Shown piece after piece: positions 37,513 through 45,302 of a stretch of 46,113 nt of DNA; the first letter of the stretch is position 1, and the number at the start of each line of letters is the position of its first letter. The position numbers and the translations under genes were made by a program. The notes under the pieces are model-generated. The model was not told the DNA's origin. It saw only the letters and a program-made list of their open reading frames with translations, and searched no databases. Source of the stretch: a virus. Location: IMG/VR virus record IMGVR_UViG_3300011247_000029, positions 1 through 46,113 of that record. One strand, written 5' to 3'.

Positions 37513-37804
37513 ATTGGGGAATCACAATATTAATGAATTGATTGTGGTTCTCGACGCGCTTGAGAGCGATCTAGTCTACAACTCCCCCACTTGCGGCAAA
37601 GACATTCATCGCAAATATAACGTCCCTTACGATACAGCTAAGAGTGTCTTACGGCGTTATCACGGTTGCGCTTACCGGGGAAGGTTGCCCTATGACCGAA
37701 TGCTCTTTGACCGTGAGCAGGCAATGGGGAATCGGGGGAATAAGCACCTAAACCACGCCACCGAGGATGCTGAAAGATTTGTTAAAAAGGTATTTGGGAA
37801 ATGA
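37466..37804 (+). CDS. Small protein of 112 residues, unknown
   Basis: ATG at 37466 shares bases with the upstream TGA. Helical N-terminus (MIATLTKIRNELGNHNINEL), then basic (DIHRKYNVPYDTAKSVLRRY) with a possible DNA-binding helix. No strong ribosome site; coupling to the previous gene likely. No family recognised. Confidence 0.6.
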   Translation: MNLSKMIATLTKIRNELGNHNINELIVVLDALESDLVYNSPTCGKDIHRKYNVPYDTAKSVLRRYHGCAYRGRLPYDRMLFDREQAMGNRGNKHLNHATEDAERFVKKVFGK

Positions 37805-38256
37805 GACACATCAGCCGCATTGACGCGGGCAACACCCATTGTTATACCGTCCGGTTTCAAAAAAAAGATGGGATGCCACATAAGACATTTAGTGATGGGG
37901 TATGGGGAGGGAAACGCAAAGCATTACGCGCTGCGAGAGATTGGCGGGATTATGCTTGCAAGGTGTTGAAGAGAACGCCCGATGAAAGAGACATCCGTGG
38001 CCCGGTAACGTCGGACATAAGAAACAAAACGGGGGTGATAGGCGTTCATCTAACCACTAAGATAAAAAATGGCGTGGACTACCCCTCTTTCCGGTGCCAA
38101 TGGCAATTCGGGCCAATCAGCAATCGCAAATCAAAGACACGGCATTTCAGCATTGACGCCTATGGCTATGGCAAGGCATTCCGAATGGCCGTGAGAGCAA
38201 GGTATGAAGGACTAGGCAAACCCGTACCCCGTGGCATTAAGGTTCCCGATTTATGA
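37801..38256 (+). CDS. AP2-like DNA-binding protein (paralogue 2)
   Basis: 151 residues. N-terminal half TFSDGVWGGKRKALRAARDW is followed by a central TGVIGVHL, FRCQWQFGPISNRKSKTRHF and FRMAVRARYEGLGKPVPRGI. Both halves have the short AP2-type fold. It is strongly basic. It is close to the next gene (TFSD.VWGGKRKAL, KPVPRG(I/L)KVPDL shared), so the two arose by tandem duplication. No nuclease motif is present. It overlaps both neighbours by 4 bases. Confidence 0.75.
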   Translation: MRHISRIDAGNTHCYTVRFQKKDGMPHKTFSDGVWGGKRKALRAARDWRDYACKVLKRTPDERDIRGPVTSDIRNKTGVIGVHLTTKIKNGVDYPSFRCQWQFGPISNRKSKTRHFSIDAYGYGKAFRMAVRARYEGLGKPVPRGIKVPDL

Positions 38257-38720
38257 TGCACATTAGCCGCAAGGATGACATTGGGAGTCAGACACACGCC
38301 TATATTGTCCGGTTCCATAAAAATGACCCGGTACGATCACATAGAACATTTTCAGATAGTGTGTGGGGTGGAAAGCGGAAGGCATTGAAGGCTGCTAAGG
38401 CATGGCGGGATGTGTTGTGCAAGGAGTTAGGAAGGACAACCGTGACGAGGAATGTTTACAACCCAAGAGAAAAGATGAACGTAAACAATCGAACCGGGGT
38501 TTCCGGTGTTGGGTTTCATCGTGACGTTAATGACAGCGGGGAATATGTTTATTTTTATGCACAATGGCGGGTCGGGCCAAGCCATAGACGAAAAGCTGAA
38601 AGGCTGTGTTACTCGATTGAGAAGTACGGATATGATAAAGCATTCCGAAAAGCAGTAAGGAAGAGGTGTGAAATGATTGGGAAGCCTGTTCCCCGTGGAT
38701 TAAAGGTGCCGGACTTATGA
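38253..38720 (+). CDS. AP2-like DNA-binding protein (paralogue 3)
   Basis: 155 residues. It shares RTFSDSVWGGKRKALKAAKA, TGVSGVGF, 'YFYAQWRVGPSHRRKAERLC' and KPVPRGLKVPDL with the gene at 37801, with about half of positions alike elsewhere. The basic AP2-like halves suggest DNA binding. The pair may bind the same or related sites as a heterodimer, or be on the way to divergence. It is coupled by 4-base overlaps. Confidence 0.75.
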   Translation: MMHISRKDDIGSQTHAYIVRFHKNDPVRSHRTFSDSVWGGKRKALKAAKAWRDVLCKELGRTTVTRNVYNPREKMNVNNRTGVSGVGFHRDVNDSGEYVYFYAQWRVGPSHRRKAERLCYSIEKYGYDKAFRKAVRKRCEMIGKPVPRGLKVPDL

Positions 38721-39088
38721 TTGTTGGTAACGCCGAGGTGATAAAGAGGTATCGGGAAATTCACGACCTTGAGGCCAAGCTTGATAAATTGAAACCAGCG
38801 ACCAAGTTCACAACGGCTGGCGTGAATTTCTCATTCCTTGTTTCTATCATTAATATCTATTATGACTATAGCGCCGTTATTTTCACAACTATCACCATAT
38901 CATTGGTCTGTATCACCGTCATGACCATCAACATGCTCATATCAAGACGACTCTACAAAAAAATATTCAAACTGTTCGATGAAATTAACGCCCTTCTTGC
39001 CGTTGATATTGACGAAAAAATTATTAAATTTATCGTAAAAATCAATGAAATTCCGCCAAGTGAGCCGCCATCATCTTCTGAAAAATAG
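38717..39088 (+). CDS. Two-TM membrane protein
   Basis: 123 residues. A helical charged N-terminus (RYREIHDLEAKLDKLKP), then two membrane segments at ~33-49 and ~53-75 (VNFSFLVSIINIYY; VIFTTITISLVCITVMTINM) and a charged C-terminal tail ending PPSEPPSSSEK. Last gene of the accessory operon. The 2-TM form fits holin-like or exclusion proteins but nothing specific. Its end overlaps the convergent lysis-region gene by 47 bases. Confidence 0.65.
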   Translation: MIVGNAEVIKRYREIHDLEAKLDKLKPATKFTTAGVNFSFLVSIINIYYDYSAVIFTTITISLVCITVMTINMLISRRLYKKIFKLFDEINALLAVDIDEKIIKFIVKINEIPPSEPPSSSEK

Positions 39089-39269
39089 CTTCTGGTTTCG
39101 GTTCAACAGGCTGGGCCACTTCGATAGGTTCAATCACTTTAGCCGCGTTGTTCGCCTCAATAAATCCATAGACGTTATAGCCAAGGGTGCCTAAAACAAA
39201 GCACCACATTGTTATAATCACTTTGCTATTCTCAAAAAATAGCTTCGTCCATTCGAACCGGGTGGCCAT
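39042..39269 (-). CDS. Single-TM protein at the end of the lysis cluster
   Basis: 75 residues. One membrane segment at ~17-37 (VIITMWCFVLGTLGYNVYGF), then a periplasmic-type Pro/Glu-rich part (EPIEVAQPVEPKPE) and a short helix. It could be an inner-membrane spanin-like or holin-like protein. It shares its start base with the stop of the upstream gene. Confidence 0.62.
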   Translation of the reverse strand: MATRFEWTKLFFENSKVIITMWCFVLGTLGYNVYGFIEANNAAKVIEPIEVAQPVEPKPEAIFQKMMAAHLAEFH

Positions 39270-39622
39270 CAGAATCGCCAGTTCACGGCGGCACCATAAC
39301 CCGTCTTACCGTCTTCTGTGCCAACACTGCCGTTAATCAATATGCGGTCGAATCGTTTGGCCACACCCACCGATAGCGCGTCACTGCTGCCATAACTCCC
39401 AACGGCAAGCGAACCCTGTAAGTCATAACTACCCCAATCAAACGAGTGTTGGGCCGTAGCAATGGCAAGGGCGACACCCTTGGACTGTTCAAGGGTGGTA
39501 ACCGTTGTAACCGTTGAGGCAGGAAGGGTTATCACGGTTGTTTCGTGGTGATGACTGCCCCCTGCATAAGCCACCATCGGTATTAGCAATAATAGGTATT
39601 TCGCTGCTAATGGTAACGCCAT
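39269..39622 (-). CDS. Secreted protein with YadA-like C-terminal beta motif
   Basis: 117 residues from ATG 39622 (AAGGGG ribosome site). Residues 1-20 are a signal peptide (AKYLLLLIPMVAYA, cut before GG). A His cluster (HHH) follows. The C-terminus ALSVGVAKRFDRILINGSVG, GKTGYGAAVNWRF has the alternating strands and terminal Phe of YadA-type outer-membrane anchors. Only one anchor-like part is present, so it may form a trimeric outer-membrane stub. It could be a lysogenic surface protein or an unusual lysis factor. Confidence 0.6.
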   Translation of the reverse strand: MALPLAAKYLLLLIPMVAYAGGSHHHETTVITLPASTVTTVTTLEQSKGVALAIATAQHSFDWGSYDLQGSLAVGSYGSSDALSVGVAKRFDRILINGSVGTEDGKTGYGAAVNWRF

Positions 39623-39623
39623 G

Positions 39624-39929
39624 TTAAATCCCCTTCGGGTCGTATTCGACGTGCATGTGTGAGCCGTGAACAATCACGTCATAGTTATGGCCAAGAGCCA
39701 AGCGCATTTCATCGGCGATATCGTCAATGGTGGGCCGGTCGAAATACCGTGTTCGCAAGTCAACCGCGTAACCGTAATAGTGAAGGCTCCCGGCTGAATG
39801 CGTACCATCAAGGCCCGCTGTCACTACCAACTCTTCCCCGGCTTCATGCCATAGCTGATCTGCGGCGGTTAATACCGGGCGCATCTCTAGCCTCAGACCT
39901 TTGAGGTCTGCTCCGTCTTTAATTTTCAT
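39624..39929 (-). CDS. M15-family peptidase (endolysin)
   Basis: 101 residues. HSAGSLHYYGYAVDLR (His50, Asp57) and DVIVHGSHMHVEYD (His91/His93, with Asp84) are the zinc-ligand motifs of M15 D-Ala-D-Ala/L-Ala-D-Glu peptidases. It lacks a cell-wall-binding domain and is short for the family (usually ~120-150). It should cut peptidoglycan cross-links for lysis. It follows a holin candidate and precedes the secreted YadA-like gene. Confidence 0.82.
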   Translation of the reverse strand: MKIKDGADLKGLRLEMRPVLTAADQLWHEAGEELVVTAGLDGTHSAGSLHYYGYAVDLRTRYFDRPTIDDIADEMRLALGHNYDVIVHGSHMHVEYDPKGI

Positions 39930-39934
39930 GGGGT

Positions 39935-40168
39935 CTACTTTTTTTTATCGTGCGTGTAAAAATCACGCTCAAGCGTGTGAATACGATCTTCTTGGCGGGC
40001 GTACCATTCCCGCATTTGGCTCTCGGCACGATTTTGTGACATTTTGATGTTATGTATCTCTGCACCTAATACCGACACAGTGGTATAGGCCGATAAACCA
40101 CCAACAATCAGAGCTACGGCCAATGGCGCGATAACTCTGTACGACAGGGTAGTTATTTCATTGCTCAT
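39935..40168 (-). CDS. Holin candidate
   Basis: 77 residues, one membrane segment at about residues 12-35 (VIAPLAVALIVGGLSAYTTV) and a charged C-terminal helix ending THDKKK. It ends 5 bases before the endolysin gene and follows the last ejection gene, the usual holin place. One TM with a cationic tail fits class III or pinholin-like proteins. Confidence 0.6.
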   Translation of the reverse strand: MSNEITTLSYRVIAPLAVALIVGGLSAYTTVSVLGAEIHNIKMSQNRAESQMREWYARQEDRIHTLERDFYTHDKKK

Positions 40169-40175
40169 AAGCCGC

Positions 40176-42812
40176 CTATTGATTTACAAGTTGTGCTTCT
40201 GGATTTGCAAGGCTATAGCCACTATCGCCGGAACCGGGTTCCGTACCTTCCAACAAGGCATCAGCCATCACGCCAATAACACCGACAGGGTTTTGAGTGA
40301 ATTGAGTTTTCCCCGTACCAAGGAAGAACTTTGCCGCGCCTTCGCTTTTTAGAACGTGCGCCAATAGCGTATTCACACCCAGCTTGTGAACGCCGGATAG
40401 GAATGTTGATGGATGTTTCAATGAGGTGATGGCCTGCGCCGCCTCAAGTGATACGCCGGGATCACGTCCACGGCCTGTCACGATGTCGAGATACGACTTA
40501 AGCCCTTGCAGCCTTACCCGATCATCTTTGGTCAGTACCCGTGTCCAAATACCCTTCACTTTGTACTCGGCGATCTTGGTGGCCATTGCACCCTTATCAA
40601 GCGTGGGAATACCCATCTTGCCCGGTGCAATTGAAGACTCTACGAAGTCCTCATACGCGCCATTGCGGAGCTGTTGCCGACCACCCGGCCCGACCTGCCC
40701 CAACAACTTTTGCATGGATGCCTCGGACAAATCCTTGCGACCAAGAATAGCGTGAAGCGCATTCCTACCTTCAAGTTGTTGCGTGGCAATGTTGTGAAGT
40801 GGTGAGTTTCGCAAGTCGTCCAGTTTCCCGGCGACCTTCAATAATTGTTTCTCTTCGCCCTTCGGAAAGAACACGCGGTATCCTTCTGGATCAAGACGAC
40901 GATAGTTATTGACCGCATTCGCCGCACCATTTTCATCCATCAGGATTTGCGCTTGCACACCCTTTCGGAATCGCAACACATTCTTTGGCCCAGCCTTACC
41001 CGATTGGATAACTTTCAACACGTCGCCGGTCATCTGATTGGGTTTACTGGCGGCTAACACCAACTGTCCATTGTTCTCGGACGACATCATTGTTCTAATC
41101 GACTGTTGCCCCATCACGTCAAAACGTGCCTTGGCTTTTTCCGTCGCGCCGACAATGGCCTTAACAAAACCCTCTGAACCATTCACCGGCTTACGCATTG
41201 CATCCGATAACGCGCCATACAAATTTCTGGCTTGTCGGGTGTTTATGTTTGCCTGCCACGGCATATCGTCAATCACTGAACCCAAGCGGGTGCGAAGTTG
41301 TTTTATCACTTCATAGTTGACTTGCCCCGAGGATAATTTCTCGATGTCATTAATCACATTCAACAATGGGCCATGAGGTGTGTCGGCTACGTTGAGAGGT
41401 GTTGACGGTTTCGGTGGTTCAATTCTGTTGGGTCGTCTGAAAATGGTTTTCCCATCAACCACTTTTGGTGTGCCTTGAACAAGCGTTGGTTCGTTGGCCT
41501 TACCTATGCCTAGAACAGTCTCTTTGATTTGTTGACCAGTACGCATAACACCCGATAAATCGAACATGGGGTTTTCTTTTTGTGCCATGTCGTCGGCTTG
41601 TTGGTATGCACGGGTTACGCCTTTCTTTGCACCCTCAAGATATGTTTTGATAGCCTTGGTGCCGGACTCTTGCCCTTGACGTGGAGTAACCCGACTGACT
41701 TTGTTATTCAGTGCGTTGTAAGCGTTTTTATATTCTGCCTTAGCAATGCTAACGAACTTCTGCCCGGACTTGTGCATCGTGCTGTTGATGCCTTCTTGCC
41801 CAGCCTTAAGCGCGGATTGCTGTTGCGAGATAAGATGATGTTGTGCGGCCTTGCTGGTCGATTCAGCTTGTGCGCCAATCCGATTAAGCACCATGTTCTC
41901 AGGGGCCATCTGGTGAAGCATTGGATTAGTGACTTCACCACCACGGGCTTTCATCTTATTAACATCATCAAGCAATGTTCTAACTTCGGGGTGTGGGTTC
42001 ATATAACCACGGCCTGTCGCGGCATTAAATCCCTTTGTGGCCAATCCGCCAGCACCCACCATTGCCGCCGTTATCGCACCTTGTTTAAGGGCGTCGGTGG
42101 CCACTTCTGCACCGGGCTGTAACTGGTCGCCACGCAATGCTTCAATACCTTCCTTACCTGTATGAGACAATGCAGCGGTGGCACCTGTAGCGAGCATTTG
42201 AATAGGAATAGACGCACCCCCGGTCATAATGCCAGCGGCAATCGTTGGGCCAGCAATCAAAGCAGGGCCACCCATGTCGGCAACATCACCCATTGAGAAG
42301 CCTTGATCCTCAACCGACTTCCACTTTTCGCGGGGATCGTCCCAATTTTCTTTGAACATCAGTCGAGTAGTAGCAAGTTCAAAAGTATCGCGTCCATGTC
42401 CGCCACGCGCACCGAGTCCCTTATCTCTTCCGCCTGTAACCTGTCGGCCTTTTGGAATAGGCACACGAAACATCGCGCCGTTATGATATTTTTGAGAGAA
42501 CTTGTTTTTCACTTCCTCGTCGTTATCCGCCATGCTGTAATTCAGACGGTCTTTAAATGAGGCACCCGTGGTCATGTCCACCATATCCGAAGGTATGTTC
42601 GTCACTTTAGACACTCGCTGTGCTAGCGAATCGGCTGTACCGGGCAATGGATGTTGTTTGTAGAATTCGCTTCTCGCCGCGCCTACGTCACCGCCTTTCA
42701 CTTGAGGCGCAACCACTGACGAGAAATATTCAGATTGTGCATTTTGTCTTTGCGAGGGCGTGAGCGATTGATACCCCTCAGATGCGGCAACCTCCGACCA
42801 TTTCTTAGGCAT
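40176..42812 (-). CDS. Internal virion / ejection protein (878 residues)
   Basis: Start at 42812 (TAATG overlap). The start MPKKWSEVAASEGYQSLTPS, then YFSSVVAPQVKGGD is common in internal virion proteins of podoviruses. A hydrophobic segment at ~185-225 (GPALIAGPTIAAGIMTGGAS) could insert in the membrane. The rest is long, helical and Lys/Gln-rich. It is probably ejected with DNA to help cross the cell envelope. No lysozyme motif is seen. The largest gene here. Confidence 0.75.
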   Translation of the reverse strand: MPKKWSEVAASEGYQSLTPSQRQNAQSEYFSSVVAPQVKGGDVGAARSEFYKQHPLPGTADSLAQRVSKVTNIPSDMVDMTTGASFKDRLNYSMADNDEEVKNKFSQKYHNGAMFRVPIPKGRQVTGGRDKGLGARGGHGRDTFELATTRLMFKENWDDPREKWKSVEDQGFSMGDVADMGGPALIAGPTIAAGIMTGGASIPIQMLATGATAALSHTGKEGIEALRGDQLQPGAEVATDALKQGAITAAMVGAGGLATKGFNAATGRGYMNPHPEVRTLLDDVNKMKARGGEVTNPMLHQMAPENMVLNRIGAQAESTSKAAQHHLISQQQSALKAGQEGINSTMHKSGQKFVSIAKAEYKNAYNALNNKVSRVTPRQGQESGTKAIKTYLEGAKKGVTRAYQQADDMAQKENPMFDLSGVMRTGQQIKETVLGIGKANEPTLVQGTPKVVDGKTIFRRPNRIEPPKPSTPLNVADTPHGPLLNVINDIEKLSSGQVNYEVIKQLRTRLGSVIDDMPWQANINTRQARNLYGALSDAMRKPVNGSEGFVKAIVGATEKAKARFDVMGQQSIRTMMSSENNGQLVLAASKPNQMTGDVLKVIQSGKAGPKNVLRFRKGVQAQILMDENGAANAVNNYRRLDPEGYRVFFPKGEEKQLLKVAGKLDDLRNSPLHNIATQQLEGRNALHAILGRKDLSEASMQKLLGQVGPGGRQQLRNGAYEDFVESSIAPGKMGIPTLDKGAMATKIAEYKVKGIWTRVLTKDDRVRLQGLKSYLDIVTGRGRDPGVSLEAAQAITSLKHPSTFLSGVHKLGVNTLLAHVLKSEGAAKFFLGTGKTQFTQNPVGVIGVMADALLEGTEPGSGDSGYSLANPEAQLVNQ

Positions 42813-43948
42813 TACTGACCACCCCAAAGATGTGAGTATGATTCTTTCGAATTCTTCTTGTGCGCCCCGCGAGTTCTGTTAAGAGATTCCATCGACTTTT
42901 TCTTGCCGTTCTCAATAGCCTCCCGGACGACATTCAATGCTTCCAGCGCTTGGTCAACATTGGTCATCAGATTCAAACCACGATTCACGGCGTCAACGCG
43001 CTCCATATCTCTGTCGGAATACCGGCCCGATGTGTCGCCGGTAACACGCGGGATCAATTGCCCGGTCAACATCCGAATACCTGTGCGAACTTTGTGTTCA
43101 TCGCCCGACTGTAGATTCTCTGCCATCATGCGGCCCGGATCACCGAACTGCCCAGCAAGGCCCGCCAAGTTCTCACCAATGGCACCACGCAAACCGACAG
43201 CACCCGGATTGGCCGTCAACCCTTTAATGACTTCATCAATTGAACCAAGGGCCAAATCATCGCCGTCCAACGTCTTCATGATGTCGCCAACTTGACTGCG
43301 GGTACGACCACCAAGTTTCGACATTTCATCAGTCTGTACGGATGGCACCCGTACCAAGTTATGCGACTGAAACATGTTGTCAGGGATAGCCTTATCGGTT
43401 CCACTGAGCATGTACTTCCGCGTTTTATTATTAAACGTAATAGGTATCTGATTGTCGGCATTGTCCTTGCCCACCAATACAAAATTGGATTCAGTGCCTA
43501 CCGGGTCTTTTGCATCACGCTTTAATTTATCCGCCTGTTGCACACGAAGGGGGTCAGTCCGATTAACCAAACCCGTCATTGCCGGATTACCAACATCGGT
43601 ATCAAGCAAATTCGTTTGTGCGGTTTTCATATCCATAGTGCCGCCCAATAGCCCGCGCTTCACTTGTCCTTTCACGCCGGATGAATAGCTTTCACTCTGC
43701 CCAGCCATTAACCGATTCGCCTCAGTGGACTCCATGCCACGAACACCCATCAAGTCACCCAACAAACCACGATCAGGTTTGAAGTTAGGGAGGTTTTGCG
43801 ACAAGCCGCCCCTCGTTTTTAATATCCCACCACTTTCAGGTAGACCACTTGTACGACGCATCTGATCACGCTCAAGCGCAAGCGAAAGCTCTTCTTTGCG
43901 CTTTGCGTTGTACTCTTTATTCAGCCAACTTGAAATATCAAAAGCCAT
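42812..43948 (-). CDS. Ejection protein, middle (378 residues)
   Basis: MAFDISSWLNKEYNAKRKEE opens a charged helical protein rich in Lys/Arg/Gly (ERDQMRRTSGLPESGG). The C-terminal ~150 residues are helical with 'VDAVNRGLNLMTNVDQALEA' followed by LNVVREAIENGKKK. No catalytic motif. It lies between two ejection-type genes, so it is likely an internal or injected protein. Its start is 16 bases from the previous stop. Confidence 0.7.
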   Translation of the reverse strand: MAFDISSWLNKEYNAKRKEELSLALERDQMRRTSGLPESGGILKTRGGLSQNLPNFKPDRGLLGDLMGVRGMESTEANRLMAGQSESYSSGVKGQVKRGLLGGTMDMKTAQTNLLDTDVGNPAMTGLVNRTDPLRVQQADKLKRDAKDPVGTESNFVLVGKDNADNQIPITFNNKTRKYMLSGTDKAIPDNMFQSHNLVRVPSVQTDEMSKLGGRTRSQVGDIMKTLDGDDLALGSIDEVIKGLTANPGAVGLRGAIGENLAGLAGQFGDPGRMMAENLQSGDEHKVRTGIRMLTGQLIPRVTGDTSGRYSDRDMERVDAVNRGLNLMTNVDQALEALNVVREAIENGKKKSMESLNRTRGAHKKNSKESYSHLWGGQ

Positions 43949-43963
43949 TTCGATTCACCATTG

Positions 43964-45040
43964 TTAGAACTTTTTAGCGCCGCCTAACTGGATAGGGGCA
44001 AAGATACCGTTAGTAGCCGGAGTGGCCCCGGTGCCGGAACTCGTCGAACTGCCGCTACTCGATGACGTGCTGGTGTTCTGACTGCCGCCATAACTATTGC
44101 TAGTGTTCAAGCTGCCGCCCGTGTTGTACCCGGTATTTTGTGAACCACCCGTGGAGTAACCCAAATTCTCACTACCATTAAGGCTAGTGTTGCTGCCCAT
44201 AGATTCCATAATCGGGTTGCCGTAGATGTCCTTTTGCATATTCATTGTTTGCCACGGGTTCATTAACTGTTCGGATTCAATACCGCGCATTTCATTACCC
44301 ATTCCCTGCATCGCACCGGCACCGGCAAAGCCAAGGTCACTAATGGCGGGCATACGATTAACCGCATTATTCATCGAGTCCATGCCTTGGTTGTAGGCAT
44401 TGTTTCCCATGTTGGTGTAAAGGCCAGACATAGCCCGTGCGAATGGATTAGCGGCCTTTTGAAGCCCCTTGTTATACGTGCCTTCGCCCTTGTTGGTTGT
44501 CCACTGTCCTGCGGCTACGCCTTCATTTCTAAGCGAACCCATCGTGTCGCGGAATTGGTCGTTCAATCCTTCCGCCGCATAATCGGTCGCCGCCATCAGG
44601 TTCGGGTTATTGAACATGATGTTGGGATTCGCCAAATAATCATTGGCCTGTGACATCTTGCCAAACAGGCTATTCGAATTCGCTGCTGCGTTGGCACCCA
44701 TGCCCCACCCTGCGGTTTGGTATGGGTTCACGTTGGCGAAAGTTGATCCGCCATTTTGCGCTTGATCCCACATTTGTTGCAGGTAAGGCATTTGCTGTTG
44801 ATTAACAAAAGACGACGTATCGCCCGTGCTTGCACCAAAGCTAGAGCCTTGGCTTCCGCCTTCGTTAAAGCTGGTGCCTTGGTTGGCTCCATCACTAAAA
44901 CTGGAGCCAAAACTGTTGGCTCCATTAAACGACGTACCTTGGCTATCGGATTGACTTTGGTTAGTAGAGGAACTGCTCGAACTACCAGCCTTGCCACCAC
45001 CCCCGAACGCAAAATCCCTTATACCGCTTAATAAGCCCAT
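43964..45040 (-). CDS. Ejection protein, Ser/Gly/Asn-rich (358 residues)
   Basis: Opens MGLLSGIRDFAFGGGGKAGS. The first ~80 residues are Ser/Gly/Gln-rich repeats (GTSFN.G...GSSF). The centre is Ala/Asn/Met-rich and helical (AAEGLNDQFRDTMGSLRNEG). The C-terminal ~70 hold a second repeat run (GYSTGGSQNTGYNTGG-type). Such composition is usual for internal virion proteins that unfold for ejection. It lies after the tail-hub and adaptor-like genes. Confidence 0.7.
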   Translation of the reverse strand: MGLLSGIRDFAFGGGGKAGSSSSSSTNQSQSDSQGTSFNGANSFGSSFSDGANQGTSFNEGGSQGSSFGASTGDTSSFVNQQQMPYLQQMWDQAQNGGSTFANVNPYQTAGWGMGANAAANSNSLFGKMSQANDYLANPNIMFNNPNLMAATDYAAEGLNDQFRDTMGSLRNEGVAAGQWTTNKGEGTYNKGLQKAANPFARAMSGLYTNMGNNAYNQGMDSMNNAVNRMPAISDLGFAGAGAMQGMGNEMRGIESEQLMNPWQTMNMQKDIYGNPIMESMGSNTSLNGSENLGYSTGGSQNTGYNTGGSLNTSNSYGGSQNTSTSSSSGSSTSSGTGATPATNGIFAPIQLGGAKKF

Positions 45041-45053
45041 GTCATTTCCTTAT

Positions 45054-45302
45054 TCATAATTTGCTCCACGTTCCTGCATTGGTGTATTCGTAAATTCCCT
45101 CACCCGCGCCGGGGTTCCAATCGGTTCCATCAGCCCGGTACAAATCCCCTTCCCGTGGTTTGCTTGGTGCAACGTGGTGGGTTCTTAATCGTGCGTGGTC
45201 TACTGCCATTTCAAATAACGCATTGGAAATTTGCCGCAATTCCTCGGCCACATAACGGCGTAAATCTTCGGTGCTATCCGGTGCCTCGCGGGGTTCATAC
45301 AT
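45054..45302 (-). CDS. Small tail-associated protein (82 residues)
   Basis: An N-terminal helix (TEDLRRYVAEELRQISNALF) leads to a C-terminal 'PREGDLYRADGTDWNPGAGE GIYEYTNAGTW', a Trp/Gly-rich motif I recognise at the end of small tail proteins in many podoviruses. Its start overlaps the stop of the tail-hub gene. Likely a tail-associated structural protein. Confidence 0.72.
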   Translation of the reverse strand: MYEPREAPDSTEDLRRYVAEELRQISNALFEMAVDHARLRTHHVAPSKPREGDLYRADGTDWNPGAGEGIYEYTNAGTWSKL

